DNA from: Providencia sp. R33
GTDB lineage: Bacteria > Pseudomonadota > Gammaproteobacteria > Enterobacterales > Enterobacteriaceae
Assembly: GCF_019343475.1 (NCBI RefSeq)
Contig: NZ_CP072453.1
Span: forward strand, 372,001 to 436,000
Direction of reading: 5' to 3'
Length of the DNA: 64,000 nt
Position 1 is the first letter of the stretch. Every line of letters starts with the position of its first letter. Of this stretch, positions 17,960 to 26,756 are shown in pieces. Both the position numbers and the translations under genes were made by a program. Below the pieces are notes generated by a model that saw only the letters and a program-made list of their open reading frames with translations, was not told the DNA's origin and did no database searches.

Positions 17960-18754
17960 ATGAAAAAAAGTGTTCGTAGTACAAGTGAAAGGCGAGAAAA
18001 AACGATCTCGTTGCTTAAACAACAAGGCGCTGTTCAGGTCACTGATCTTGCTGAATTATTCAATGTATCAACAGTAACGATTCGAGGTGATCTAACATTT
18101 ATCGAGAAAATGGGTATTGCAACTCGAACATACGGTGGGGCATTGCTGAGTGATTTTCCCAGTATGACAACGGAAAGAACCATTGAAACGAAGCAAACGG
18201 AGCATTTAGCGGTTAAGCAAAAAATAGCGCAACTCGCTGTCACATTAATAAAACCAGGTAATACGATCATTTTGGATTCAGGCACCACAACGTATGAAAT
18301 TGCCTTACAACTCAAAGAAATGAAAGATATTACTATCATGACTAATGGGATGAATGTGGCGAATGCATTAGTGGATGCTAATCAAATTGAGTTACTTGTG
18401 ACAGGGGGGCATTTACGTCGTAGCTCATTGTCATTTTACGGTTCTCAGGCTGAGCTTTCACTGGAAAACTACCATTTTGATATGGTCTTTCTTGGTGTAG
18501 ATGGTTTTAGTTTAACCCAAGGAATTACGACGCATCATGAAAATGAAGCGCGTATGAACCGCCGAATGTGTGAAGTTTCGAAGAAAATCATTGCCGTTGC
18601 TGATTCTAGCAAATTTAACCAAGTTAGCTTGCACCGTATTATCGACACAGAAAAGGTGGATGTACTGATTACGGATAGTCAAATTACGGATGTAATGCGA
18701 ACTGGACTAGAAAAACTGGGCATCGAGGTAATGATTGCGGATGTTTCAAGTTGA
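17960..18754 (+). CDS. agaR: DeoR-family repressor AgaR
   Basis: The 264-residue protein has an N-terminal winged helix (TSERREKTISLLKQQGAVQV, then VSTVTIRGDL) and a C-terminal DeoR effector domain with the DSGTTTYEIA phosphosugar loop. It follows E. coli AgaR closely (TNGMNVANAL, GVDGF, DSSKFNQVSLHRIIDT). I start it at ATG 17960, which gives the expected short leader MKKSVRST before the helix-turn-helix. The ribosome site there is poor (GTGGA at 17947-17951), and upstream in-frame starts give an unlikely hydrophobic tail. It is divergent from kbaZ and probably represses that operon until a galactosamine or tagatose phosphate binds. Confidence 0.9.
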   Translation: MKKSVRSTSERREKTISLLKQQGAVQVTDLAELFNVSTVTIRGDLTFIEKMGIATRTYGGALLSDFPSMTTERTIETKQTEHLAVKQKIAQLAVTLIKPGNTIILDSGTTTYEIALQLKEMKDITIMTNGMNVANALVDANQIELLVTGGHLRRSSLSFYGSQAELSLENYHFDMVFLGVDGFSLTQGITTHHENEARMNRRMCEVSKKIIAVADSSKFNQVSLHRIIDTEKVDVLITDSQITDVMRTGLEKLGIEVMIADVSS

Positions 18755-18762
18755 TGGTTAGT

Positions 18763-18801
18763 AAACCGCTTTAACTATTCACTTTAATTAAAGCGGTTTT
18801 T
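18763..18801 (+). terminator. Rho-independent terminator of agaR
   Basis: Stem AAACCGCTTTAA (18763-18774) pairs perfectly with TTAAAGCGGTTT (18788-18799) around a 13-base loop, and the run of T continues to 18801. It lies just after the agaR stop. On the minus strand only three T follow the stem, so it may weakly serve the convergent araA as well. Confidence 0.85.
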
Positions 18802-18804
18802 CAA

Positions 18805-20325
18805 TTATGAGACAAACTTATAATACAGTTCATTCCAGCGTAATTCATTTTTAAAAGCAGGAAGTTGCGTATGAGGGTCAATAACCATGAGCTCTACGCC
18901 GCACATTTCAGCGTACAATCTCATGTGCTCAATATCTAACGCTTGTGAGAATACTGTATGGTGAGCACCACCAGCCAACATCCAAGCTTGGGCCGCGATA
19001 TTCAGTGTCGGGTGCGGCTGCCAAACAGCATGTGCAACAGGTAAGTTAGGGAGCGAATGTGGGGGGGTAATGGTATCTACACTATTGACTAATAAGCGAA
19101 AACGGTCGCCAATATCAATTAAGCTGATGTTTATTGCTGGCCCGGGTGTCGCCGTGAAAATTAAACGGGCAGGGGCTTCCTTACCCCCAATACCTAAATG
19201 TTGCACATCTAATATGGGTTTTTCACTAGAGCTAATAGATGGGCAAATTTCGAGCATATGGGAGCCCAATACCAAACCATTACCTGTTTGCGAGTCAAAT
19301 TGGTAAGTGTAGTCTTCCATAAATGAAGTCCCACCTTTTAGGCCTTCAGCCATGACTTTGCTTATCCGAAGTAACGCAGCCGTCTTCCAATCTCCTTCTG
19401 CACCAAAGCCATAACCTTGTTGCATTAAGCGTTGTACGGCTAAACCAGGGAGTTGTTTTAGCCCATATAAATTTTCAAATGTCGTGGTAAAGGCATGAAA
19501 TTTTCCTTGTTCAAGGAATTTTTTCAGGCCCAGTTCAATTCGTGCGGCGTTAAATAAATTTTGCCGTTTATCGCCATTTACTTTGACTGTTTCACTGAGC
19601 TGATAGGTGCCCTCGTATTCATCAATTAATGCATTAATATCACCTTGGTGAATATTATCGATAACTGAAACTAAATCGCCTAAGCCATAACCATTTACTG
19701 AGTAGCCAAATTTAATTTGTGCGGAAACTTTATTCCCTTCAGTGACAGCAACCTCACGCATGTTATCGCCAAAACGTACTACTTTTAGATTTTTACTTTC
19801 ATGGATACCAAGGGCAACACGTACCCACCGGTCAAGCTGCTGATGGACATTTTTGTCATGCCAAGAACCGACGATAACAGTATGTTGTTTGCGCATTTGG
19901 GCACCAATAAAGCCAAACTCGCGGCCACCATGAGCAGTTTGATTTAAATTCATGAAATCCATATCAATCGAATCCCATGGAATAGAATCACTAAATTGTG
20001 TATGTAATTGAAGAAGTGGTTTCTCTAAGAAATTGAGGCCATTAATCCACATTTTGGCTGGCGAAAAAGTATGTAACCAAGCGATGATGCCAAGACAATT
20101 TTTATTGTAATTGGCATCTCTGCATATTTCGCTGATCTCATCTGGGGTCGTTGCTAGCGGCTTAATTACTAACTTTATAGGCAGCCCTGCTTGCTTATTA
20201 AGTCCATTAACGACCGTTTCAGCCTGTTGGGCAACTTGTTGTAGTGTTTGCGTGCCGTACAGATGCTGAGAGCCAATCACAAACCAAACTTCTAAATTAT
20301 CAAAGGTGTTCATATCTACTTTCAT
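18805..20325 (-). CDS. araA: L-arabinose isomerase
   Basis: AraA converts L-arabinose to L-ribulose, the first step of the pathway. The protein has 506 residues and E. coli-like signatures throughout: EVWFVIGSQHLYG, HTFSPAKMWI, MNLNQTAHGGREFGFIGA, and a C-terminal part with LAGGAHHTVFSQAL. The Mn-binding Glu and His residues of the family lie in conserved segments such as FMEDYTY. The reading frame starts MKVDMNTFDNLEV. The fifth residue, at 20313, aligns with the usual family start and could be the real one, since neither ATG has a strong ribosome site. It follows araB by 43 bases. No araD follows. Confidence 0.96.
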   Translation of the reverse strand: MKVDMNTFDNLEVWFVIGSQHLYGTQTLQQVAQQAETVVNGLNKQAGLPIKLVIKPLATTPDEISEICRDANYNKNCLGIIAWLHTFSPAKMWINGLNFLEKPLLQLHTQFSDSIPWDSIDMDFMNLNQTAHGGREFGFIGAQMRKQHTVIVGSWHDKNVHQQLDRWVRVALGIHESKNLKVVRFGDNMREVAVTEGNKVSAQIKFGYSVNGYGLGDLVSVIDNIHQGDINALIDEYEGTYQLSETVKVNGDKRQNLFNAARIELGLKKFLEQGKFHAFTTTFENLYGLKQLPGLAVQRLMQQGYGFGAEGDWKTAALLRISKVMAEGLKGGTSFMEDYTYQFDSQTGNGLVLGSHMLEICPSISSSEKPILDVQHLGIGGKEAPARLIFTATPGPAINISLIDIGDRFRLLVNSVDTITPPHSLPNLPVAHAVWQPHPTLNIAAQAWMLAGGAHHTVFSQALDIEHMRLYAEMCGVELMVIDPHTQLPAFKNELRWNELYYKFVS

Positions 20326-20368
20326 TCTTTAGGGTCGCTTATTGTGTAGGGGTTAAGGCCACTCTACA

Positions 20369-22042
20369 CTACTCATTTGCGGCATAGCAAGGCTCGGCAG
20401 CGAGGTGCCATTTTTGATAACGTTGATAAAGCGCTTCGTATTGTAGAGCCCTCGCAGGATCTGGCATCATCGTACGCTCAATTGGGCTCGCCATATGTTT
20501 TTGTGCTTGCGAAATGGTTGGGTGAACGCCTGCGGCTACAGCGGCAAAAATTGCAGCGCCTAAGGCACAACACTGGTCAGAGGCAACAATCTGAAGTGGT
20601 CGGTTCATCACATCAGAGCAGACTTGCATGATGATCGGGGACTTACGTGCGATTCCTCCTAATGCTAACACGTTGTCAACCGGGATATTTTGGTTCACAA
20701 AGCATTCCATAATGGCACGAGCACCGAACGCGGTAGAGGCAATAAAGCCACCAAAGAGGGTTGGTGCATCGGTTCCCAGATTTAAATCGGTGATAACACC
20801 TTTTAAACGTTGGTTCGCAAATGGTGTGCGACGGCCATTAAACCAATCTAGCACAATAGGGAGTTTCTCTAAGGATGTTTGCTCCGCCCATGCGTTGGTC
20901 AGCGCAGGAAGTAATGTAGATTCAACCTGTTTTAATGTATTTGCTAACTCAGGATGGCTCTGGCTTGCGTAATTTAATGACCAACCAAGTAAATTCCCAA
21001 ACCACGCATACATATCGCCAAAAGCAGACTGGCCCGCTTCCATTCCGACAAAACCTGGAATGACGCTGCCATCAACTTGCCCACAGATCCCTGCAATTGC
21101 CCGATCGCCAACTAAATCATATTCCGTGATCAAAATATCGCATGTTGATGTGCCAATCACTTTCACTAATGTATAAGGTTGAGCGCCAGCACCGACAGCG
21201 CCCATATGGCAATCAAATGCGCCACCTGCAATTTGTACTGTTGCAGGAATGCCTAAGCGTTTGGCCCATTCAGCGGTAATGGTACCAACGGAATTTTCAG
21301 CCGTATAAGTATCGGTAAATAAAGGGTAATCGAGGTCATTGACTAAAATAGGGTCAAGTGCATGTAAAAAGTCACGTGCAGGAACACCCCCCCAACTTGG
21401 GTGCCATAATGATTTATGGCCTGCGGCACAGCGTCCGCGCTTGATATCTTTTGGTGCCTGAGTACCGCTAAGAAGAGCAGGAACCCAATCACACAACTCA
21501 ATCCAAGAAACTGCTGTTTTTCGAACGGCTTCATCAATACGAGAAATATGCAGGATTTTTGCCCAAAACCATTCTGAGGAATAAATGCCACCAATGTAAC
21601 TACTATAATCATTGAATCGCCCGCTATGGCAAAGCTGAGTAATTTCTTCGGCTTCTTCAATTGAAGTATGGTCTTTCCACAACACAAACATGGCATTGGG
21701 GTTGTCCATAAATTCAGGTCGTAAAGCCAATATTTGGCCTTCACGATCAATGGGTGCGGGGGTCGAACCTGTACTGTCTACACCTATGCCAATAATACGT
21801 TGACGTTGTTCAAAAGATAACATCGCAACAACGGCTTTAATAGCTTGCTCCATTGATTCAATGTAATCCAATGGATGGTGACGAAATTGGTTATTTGCTG
21901 GGTTGCAAAATAAGCCTTTTTTCCAGCGTGGATAATAAATAACTTCTGTGGCGATTTCAGAGCCTTCTATGCAATCGACAGCGAGGGCACGTACAGAATC
22001 ACTACCAAAATCGAGTCCAATAGCAATCGCGTTTGTTGACAT
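20369..22042 (-). CDS. araB: L-ribulokinase
   Basis: AraB phosphorylates L-ribulose to L-ribulose 5-phosphate. The 557-residue FGGY-family kinase begins with the phosphate loop IAIGLDFGSDSVRALAVDC. It carries GIGVDSTGSTPAPID, GGAFDCHMGAVGAGAQ and the C-terminal LALGGIARKSPIIMQVCSDV ATP-binding segment, as in E. coli AraB (566 residues). It is the first gene of araBA, divergent from araC, with a 280-bp control region between them. Expression is expected to need AraC with arabinose and cAMP-CRP. Confidence 0.96.
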   Translation of the reverse strand: MSTNAIAIGLDFGSDSVRALAVDCIEGSEIATEVIYYPRWKKGLFCNPANNQFRHHPLDYIESMEQAIKAVVAMLSFEQRQRIIGIGVDSTGSTPAPIDREGQILALRPEFMDNPNAMFVLWKDHTSIEEAEEITQLCHSGRFNDYSSYIGGIYSSEWFWAKILHISRIDEAVRKTAVSWIELCDWVPALLSGTQAPKDIKRGRCAAGHKSLWHPSWGGVPARDFLHALDPILVNDLDYPLFTDTYTAENSVGTITAEWAKRLGIPATVQIAGGAFDCHMGAVGAGAQPYTLVKVIGTSTCDILITEYDLVGDRAIAGICGQVDGSVIPGFVGMEAGQSAFGDMYAWFGNLLGWSLNYASQSHPELANTLKQVESTLLPALTNAWAEQTSLEKLPIVLDWFNGRRTPFANQRLKGVITDLNLGTDAPTLFGGFIASTAFGARAIMECFVNQNIPVDNVLALGGIARKSPIIMQVCSDVMNRPLQIVASDQCCALGAAIFAAVAAGVHPTISQAQKHMASPIERTMMPDPARALQYEALYQRYQKWHLAAEPCYAANE

Positions 22043-22322
22043 AAAAACCTCAAGTTCACAAGGATCATAATTAAGATCCGTACCATAAAAAATATTGGCT
22101 GAAAGTGTGAGGAGGGGTTAGCTACAAATATGCACAATCCTGCTTTCTTCATTCAGAATGTGAACTTCATCAATATCTTATCAGAGGAGTGAGTCATCAA
22201 AAATGGGTAGAGTTGAGGTTAATAGGTTGCCGCTGTATATTTAGATATAAAAGAGATAGTGATGATATATGACAATAAGCAGGAAGCTAGCATATTTATT
22301 TTGTCATTATTGAGGAAAAACA
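22043..22322. promoter_or_regulatory. araB-araC divergent control region with a candidate CRP site
   Basis: A CRP-like element TGTGA-acttca-TCAAT spans 22159-22174 (eight of ten consensus bases). A TAGCATATTTAT stretch near 22287-22298 resembles the left part of an AraC half-site (TAGCATTTTTAT in E. coli araI1), but its right part does not match, so I do not assign AraC sites firmly. araC has a GAGGA ribosome site at 22312-22316. Confidence 0.4.
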
Positions 22323-23216
22323 GTGTATCAACGAACTAATTTAGATTCACAACCTAACCCATTATTGCCAGGGTATCCGTTCAATGCCTATCTTGTGGCA
22401 GGATTAACGCCGATCGTTATTGGTGGTCCATTAGACTTTTTTATTGACCGAGCTTTAGGGATGAAAGGTTATATTTTAAATATGACTATCAAGGGACAAG
22501 GGCAGGTATTTGATGGTGAAAAACGTTTTTTTTGTGATCAAGGCGACTTACTGTTGTTCCAACCAAAAGAACCGCACTTTTATGGCAGGTCGCAAGATAG
22601 TGATTGCTGGTATCACCGCTGGATTTACTTCCGTCCTAGGGCATATTGGGCTGATTGGCTCGAATGGAAAACGCAGACTCAGAAAGTGGGGCGCTTGACA
22701 CTAGAGACACAAGAATTGCAGGAAGAATTTGAGCAACTATTTATTTCTATTGAACAAATTCACCAGTCAGGCAAGCACCTTTCTGAGGAATTTGCCATGA
22801 ATTTGCTTGAACGTTTATTATTACGTTGTATTGAAGAAGAGCCACAAGCTTCTCATAAGCGGGTTGATACACGCATTATTGAAGCGTGCCAATTTATGAC
22901 GAATAATTTGGCTGATGATATTCGTATAGAGGATATTGCTAGCCATGTGTGTTTATCCCCTTCGCGATTAGCACACCTTTTTCGGGATGAAATGGGGATT
23001 AATATCTTGCGTTGGCGTGAAGATCAGCGAGTTATTCGAGCTAAGTTGCTTTTGCAAACGACCCAAGACCCTATTGCAAGGATTGGTCGTACTGTCGGTT
23101 ATGATGATCAGCTCTATTTCTCACGTGTTTTTCGTAAGCGGGTTGGCGTTAGCCCCAGTGATTTTCGCCGTCGATATTTAGAGTTATTAATTCAATCTGA
23201 ATTGGAAGAGGAGTAA
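22323..23216 (+). CDS. araC: Arabinose operon regulator AraC
   Basis: AraC activates araBA in the presence of L-arabinose and represses without it. The 297-residue protein has an N-terminal cupin that binds arabinose and dimerises (LLPGYPFNAYLVAGLTPI, DFFIDRALGMKGYILN) and a C-terminal pair of helix-turn-helix motifs (about 190-285; HVCLSPSRLAHLFRDEMG and GYDDQLYFSRVFRKRVGVSP). The start codon is GTG at 22323, six bases after GAGGA. The gene is divergent from araB. It converges on the ABC-transporter operon that ends at 23256, which is probably in its regulon. Confidence 0.95.
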   Translation: MYQRTNLDSQPNPLLPGYPFNAYLVAGLTPIVIGGPLDFFIDRALGMKGYILNMTIKGQGQVFDGEKRFFCDQGDLLLFQPKEPHFYGRSQDSDCWYHRWIYFRPRAYWADWLEWKTQTQKVGRLTLETQELQEEFEQLFISIEQIHQSGKHLSEEFAMNLLERLLLRCIEEEPQASHKRVDTRIIEACQFMTNNLADDIRIEDIASHVCLSPSRLAHLFRDEMGINILRWREDQRVIRAKLLLQTTQDPIARIGRTVGYDDQLYFSRVFRKRVGVSPSDFRRRYLELLIQSELEEE

Positions 23217-23255
23217 TGCAGTGCTGATAAGCGGCGCATTACTCCTTGGAATGGG

Positions 23256-24221
23256 TTAGTGTTTATTGATAAGTTGTGAAAGATTTATCCCTTTTAAGAA
23301 GATAAAGGCCAATAACAAGCTTCCCCAGAGTGTCATGGTGATGTAACTGCTAACCCCTAGAATATTTAAGCCGCTTTCTAGCATTTGCAATAAAATCAAA
23401 GCCATAAAAATACCAAAGACTTTACCAAACCCTCCATCAGGGTTCACGCCGCCTAATACCACAGCCAAAATAGATACTAGTAAATATGAGTCCCCATAAG
23501 AGGCTTTTGCTGAGTTCAGTTTTGACATCATTAATAAAGCCGCAACGACACAGAAAATAGACGATAAAATATAGACCCAAATGAGATTTTTCTTGGTGTG
23601 GATCCCGGAATAATAGCTGGCGCGTTCATTCGAACCAATAAGGTAAATCGTACGACCGAAAGTGGTTTTCTCTAAAATCATCCATAGTACAAATGAAACA
23701 GCTAAAAAGATAATTAGTGGGACAGGAATGCCAAGGATATCTGAGCTATTTATTGTGAGGATATAGTCAGGGAAATTCGAAATCGCAGAGCCTTTAGAGA
23801 TCAAAATATTGATCCCATTGAGTAAAGTCATAATCCCTAGCGTCGCAAGGATTGGAGATACACGCACGACAGCAATGAGAAATCCATTGATTGAGCCAAT
23901 AATAACCGCGGTGATTAAACCTGCAATGATGACAAGAAAGAAACTGCCTAAGGTGGGAGGATATTGAGTTGCAATCCAAGCCATAACAAGGCTACAGGCG
24001 TTCATTGTTGCAATAATCGATAAATTTATTCCTCCTGTTAACATCGTCACCGCCATAGCAAGCGCAAGAACACCTAATACAGGAACTTGTGTTGCAATGG
24101 ATTGAAAATTGGCCGATGACCAGAAAACATTGGGGATCAAAATACTAAATGCCACTACAACCAAGCCGATAAGTAAGCTCAGGTAAACCTCGACATTATC
24201 TTTTACTTTTCTTGAGCTCAT
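23256..24221 (-). CDS. Sugar ABC transporter permease (RbsC/LsrC type), second permease
   Basis: An inner-membrane permease of 321 residues with about eight to ten hydrophobic segments. It has the BPD_transp_2 family pattern (GGINLSIIATMNACSLVMAW, and the cytoplasmic loop GSNERASYYSGIHTKK). It is the last gene of SBP-ATPase-permease-permease, starting at ATG 24221 after GAGAGGT and three bases after the first permease stop. With the other permease it should form a heterodimeric channel, as in the rhamnose and AI-2 (LsrCD) importers. Its position next to araBA and araC suggests L-arabinose as substrate, but sequence alone cannot fix this. Confidence 0.8.
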   Translation of the reverse strand: MSSRKVKDNVEVYLSLLIGLVVVAFSILIPNVFWSSANFQSIATQVPVLGVLALAMAVTMLTGGINLSIIATMNACSLVMAWIATQYPPTLGSFFLVIIAGLITAVIIGSINGFLIAVVRVSPILATLGIMTLLNGINILISKGSAISNFPDYILTINSSDILGIPVPLIIFLAVSFVLWMILEKTTFGRTIYLIGSNERASYYSGIHTKKNLIWVYILSSIFCVVAALLMMSKLNSAKASYGDSYLLVSILAVVLGGVNPDGGFGKVFGIFMALILLQMLESGLNILGVSSYITMTLWGSLLLAFIFLKGINLSQLINKH

Positions 24222-24224
24222 GTT

Positions 24225-25199
24225 TTAAACCTCTCGACTTTTGTGTTGGCTCCATGCCGTCATACTGATACTCACGACGATAACTAGACCCGTGACGACG
24301 GTATGCCAATAGGAAGAAATGCCTAAGAGGTTTAGGCCATTTTGTAAGACGGCCAGCAGGGTCACTCCCAGTAAGGTTCCGAGTAAGGTGCCTCGTCCTC
24401 CAATGATACTGGTACCCCCTAACACGACTGCTGCCAAAACAGTTAATTCATACCCCAATAACGAATCAGGGGCTACGGTGAGCACCGTTGCAGACTGCAC
24501 GACGCCAGCTACGCCTGACATTAGTCCCATATAGCCATAAACAAATAGTTGCAGTTTGAAGATACCAAACCCCATCCTTGATGCAGCCTCTTTATTACCG
24601 CCCATCGCGTAAATCATGCGACCAATGCTAGTTTTATTCATCACAAAGGCGGTTAAGATGATGACGGCAAGCACCGTTAGGATTTGCAGGCTCAATCCAT
24701 AATCATAACTATCTGCCGCAGTGAACTTGAATAACAAAATGCCTTGTTCGAACCATTCAGGGTAGCTATATAACCAGATACCTTTGGTTAAATAGAGCAA
24801 TAAACCGTAGAAGATATTTAATGTTGAAATGGTAATAATAATTGAGGGAACTTTCAGGCGATTGACCAAAATAGCATTAACTAAACCAAGTAATAAACCC
24901 ACACCACCAGATAATGCGAAGGCAAGGGCAAAATTCCCTGTAGTGCCCTGAATTAGGGTGACCATAATGTATTGGGAAATAATGGTCATAGCAGGAAATG
25001 AAATATCGATACCGCCAGAGATGAGTACAATAAACAGGCCGCACGCTAAGATGGTTAGCATGGCGTAGTTGTTAACTAAGTCATAAATATTGCTGAGTGT
25101 CATAAAATCATCACTCGCAAAAGATAAATAGCCACCGATGATTATAATAATAATAGCTAAGAATAACTCGTGGCCTTTAATTCCAAGTTTATTAACCAT
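24225..25199 (-). CDS. Sugar ABC transporter permease (RbsC/LsrC type), first permease
   Basis: A 324-residue membrane protein of the BPD_transp_2 family with SGGIDISFPAMTIISQYI, the loop AMGGNKEAASRMGFG and the glycine-rich VVLGGTSIIGGRGTLLGTLLG. I start it at ATG 25199 (MVNKLGIKG), six bases after GAGG. This ATG overlaps the ATPase stop, so the genes are coupled. A longer frame from 25262 would run inside the ATPase gene and add a hydrophilic tail, and was not used. It pairs with the permease at 23256-24221. Confidence 0.82.
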   Translation of the reverse strand: MVNKLGIKGHELFLAIIIIIIGGYLSFASDDFMTLSNIYDLVNNYAMLTILACGLFIVLISGGIDISFPAMTIISQYIMVTLIQGTTGNFALAFALSGGVGLLLGLVNAILVNRLKVPSIIITISTLNIFYGLLLYLTKGIWLYSYPEWFEQGILLFKFTAADSYDYGLSLQILTVLAVIILTAFVMNKTSIGRMIYAMGGNKEAASRMGFGIFKLQLFVYGYMGLMSGVAGVVQSATVLTVAPDSLLGYELTVLAAVVLGGTSIIGGRGTLLGTLLGVTLLAVLQNGLNLLGISSYWHTVVTGLVIVVSISMTAWSQHKSREV

Positions 25200-26673
25200 T
25201 GACCACCTCAGATAGAATGGCTTCTGTTGTTTCTCCTGGTAAATAGGTCGAAATAATTTCACCTTTGCGCATCACTAATATGCGGTGGCTATTAAAAAAG
25301 GCTTCATCAATTTCATCCGTGACCATCAATACCGCGATCCCTTTTTGGGCTAATGCACAAATAATCTGGTAAATTCCGGCTTTATTGGCAATATCAACAC
25401 CAACAGTAGGTGCATCAAGAATGAGCACTTTGGGAGCGATAGCTAGCCATTTAGCAATGGAAACACGCTGCGCATTTCCCCCTGATAAGGTGTTCACGGG
25501 TAAATTTACACTGCCAATTTTGATGGTTAATTGTTCAACTAAATCAATAACAACGCTATTTGCTTTGGTTCTATTGAGAAGCTGCCAAGGGGTTTTGAGC
25601 TTATTTAAAATGGTTGAAATGATATTGTCATTGATGGATTGCTCCATAACTAGCCCAGTATTCATTCTGTCTTCAGACACATAGCCTATTCCCGCTTTTA
25701 TTGCATCACGATTGCTGGAGAATTTAACGGGGTTTCCTTCAAGAAATATTTCGCCACTCTTTGGTTTGGTGACACCAAATAAGCTTAGACAAAGCTCGGT
25801 ACGGCCCGCACCTAATAACCCTGTAATTGCAACAATCTCACCTTGGTGAATTTTAAATGAAATATTTTTGTATTCATTATCTCGGTTTAGGCTTTTGGTT
25901 TCTAATGCAACGGCACTGTGCTGTTCAATAGGAGGAAGTACTGCGTAGGAAAAGGCTTTTCCCGTCATTAAAAATGCCAATTTTTTATTATCAATTTCGG
26001 CAGCAGGGTACGTTCCAACTAGCTTTCCATCTTTTAGCACTGTGATCCTATCGGAAATTTCCATCACTTCATCAAGTCGATGGCTAACAAACACCACGCA
26101 AATACCTTTTTTCTTTAAGTCGTGCACTACTTGCAGCAGCCCTTTAACCTCTTGCATGGTCAATGAGGCTGTTGGCTCATCCATAATAATAAGTTTGGCT
26201 TCTTGGGATAGTGCGCGGCAAATAGCCACAATTTGCCGCTGGGCAATGGGTAATGACTCAACTGTTGTATCTAAATCGAGCTGTGCATTAATACTTTTTA
26301 TGGCTTTTTCTGCTATTTGGCGAATGCTGTGTTTGTTTACAATAAATTTATGATGATACTGGTTGATGCCGATATTTTCGGCAACGGTTAAATTCGGAAA
26401 TAACGATAAATCTTGATAAATGACTTGAATGCCTGCTTTTACCGAATCAATAGGTGATAACTGGGAATATTTTTCCCCATTCACGGTAATTTCAGCCCCA
26501 GAATCAGGGTGATAAACACCAGATATAATTTTAATAAGCGTGGATTTTCCACAACCATTTTGTCCAGCTAGGCAGTGGACTTCCCCTGGAAGTAGTGTCA
26601 AGGCCATGTTATCAAGCGCCTTCACACCATAGAAGGTTTTGTTGATATTACCCAGCGAAATAAAGGGTTCCAT
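25192..26673 (-). CDS. Sugar ABC transporter ATP-binding protein (two ATPase domains)
   Basis: A fused two-domain ATPase of 493 residues of the RbsA/XylG type. Domain 1 has Walker A GQNGCGKST, a degenerate signature (LPIAQRQIVAI) and Walker B LIIMDEPTASL. Domain 2 has a weak Walker A GLLGAGRTE, the signature LSGGNAQRVSIAKWL and Walker B LILDAPTVGVD, in which the catalytic Glu is replaced by Ala421. This asymmetry means one canonical catalytic site, as in several pentose importers. It starts at ATG 26673 after AGAGGT. It energises import through the two permeases downstream, probably of L-arabinose. Confidence 0.85.
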   Translation of the reverse strand: MEPFISLGNINKTFYGVKALDNMALTLLPGEVHCLAGQNGCGKSTLIKIISGVYHPDSGAEITVNGEKYSQLSPIDSVKAGIQVIYQDLSLFPNLTVAENIGINQYHHKFIVNKHSIRQIAEKAIKSINAQLDLDTTVESLPIAQRQIVAICRALSQEAKLIIMDEPTASLTMQEVKGLLQVVHDLKKKGICVVFVSHRLDEVMEISDRITVLKDGKLVGTYPAAEIDNKKLAFLMTGKAFSYAVLPPIEQHSAVALETKSLNRDNEYKNISFKIHQGEIVAITGLLGAGRTELCLSLFGVTKPKSGEIFLEGNPVKFSSNRDAIKAGIGYVSEDRMNTGLVMEQSINDNIISTILNKLKTPWQLLNRTKANSVVIDLVEQLTIKIGSVNLPVNTLSGGNAQRVSIAKWLAIAPKVLILDAPTVGVDIANKAGIYQIICALAQKGIAVLMVTDEIDEAFFNSHRILVMRKGEIISTYLPGETTEAILSEVVNG

Positions 26674-26756
26674 TTTTACCTCTGTCTACATTGGCAACTT
26701 ACTGACACAACAATTCTTGCCACCTATTGGCGGCAAGAATCGGTTAATGCAAATTT

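Noticed and set aside
22287..22305. AraC half-site TAGCATATTTAT upstream of araC.
   Set aside because: Only the left part matches the AraC consensus; the right TCCATA part is absent, so it is not listed as a site.
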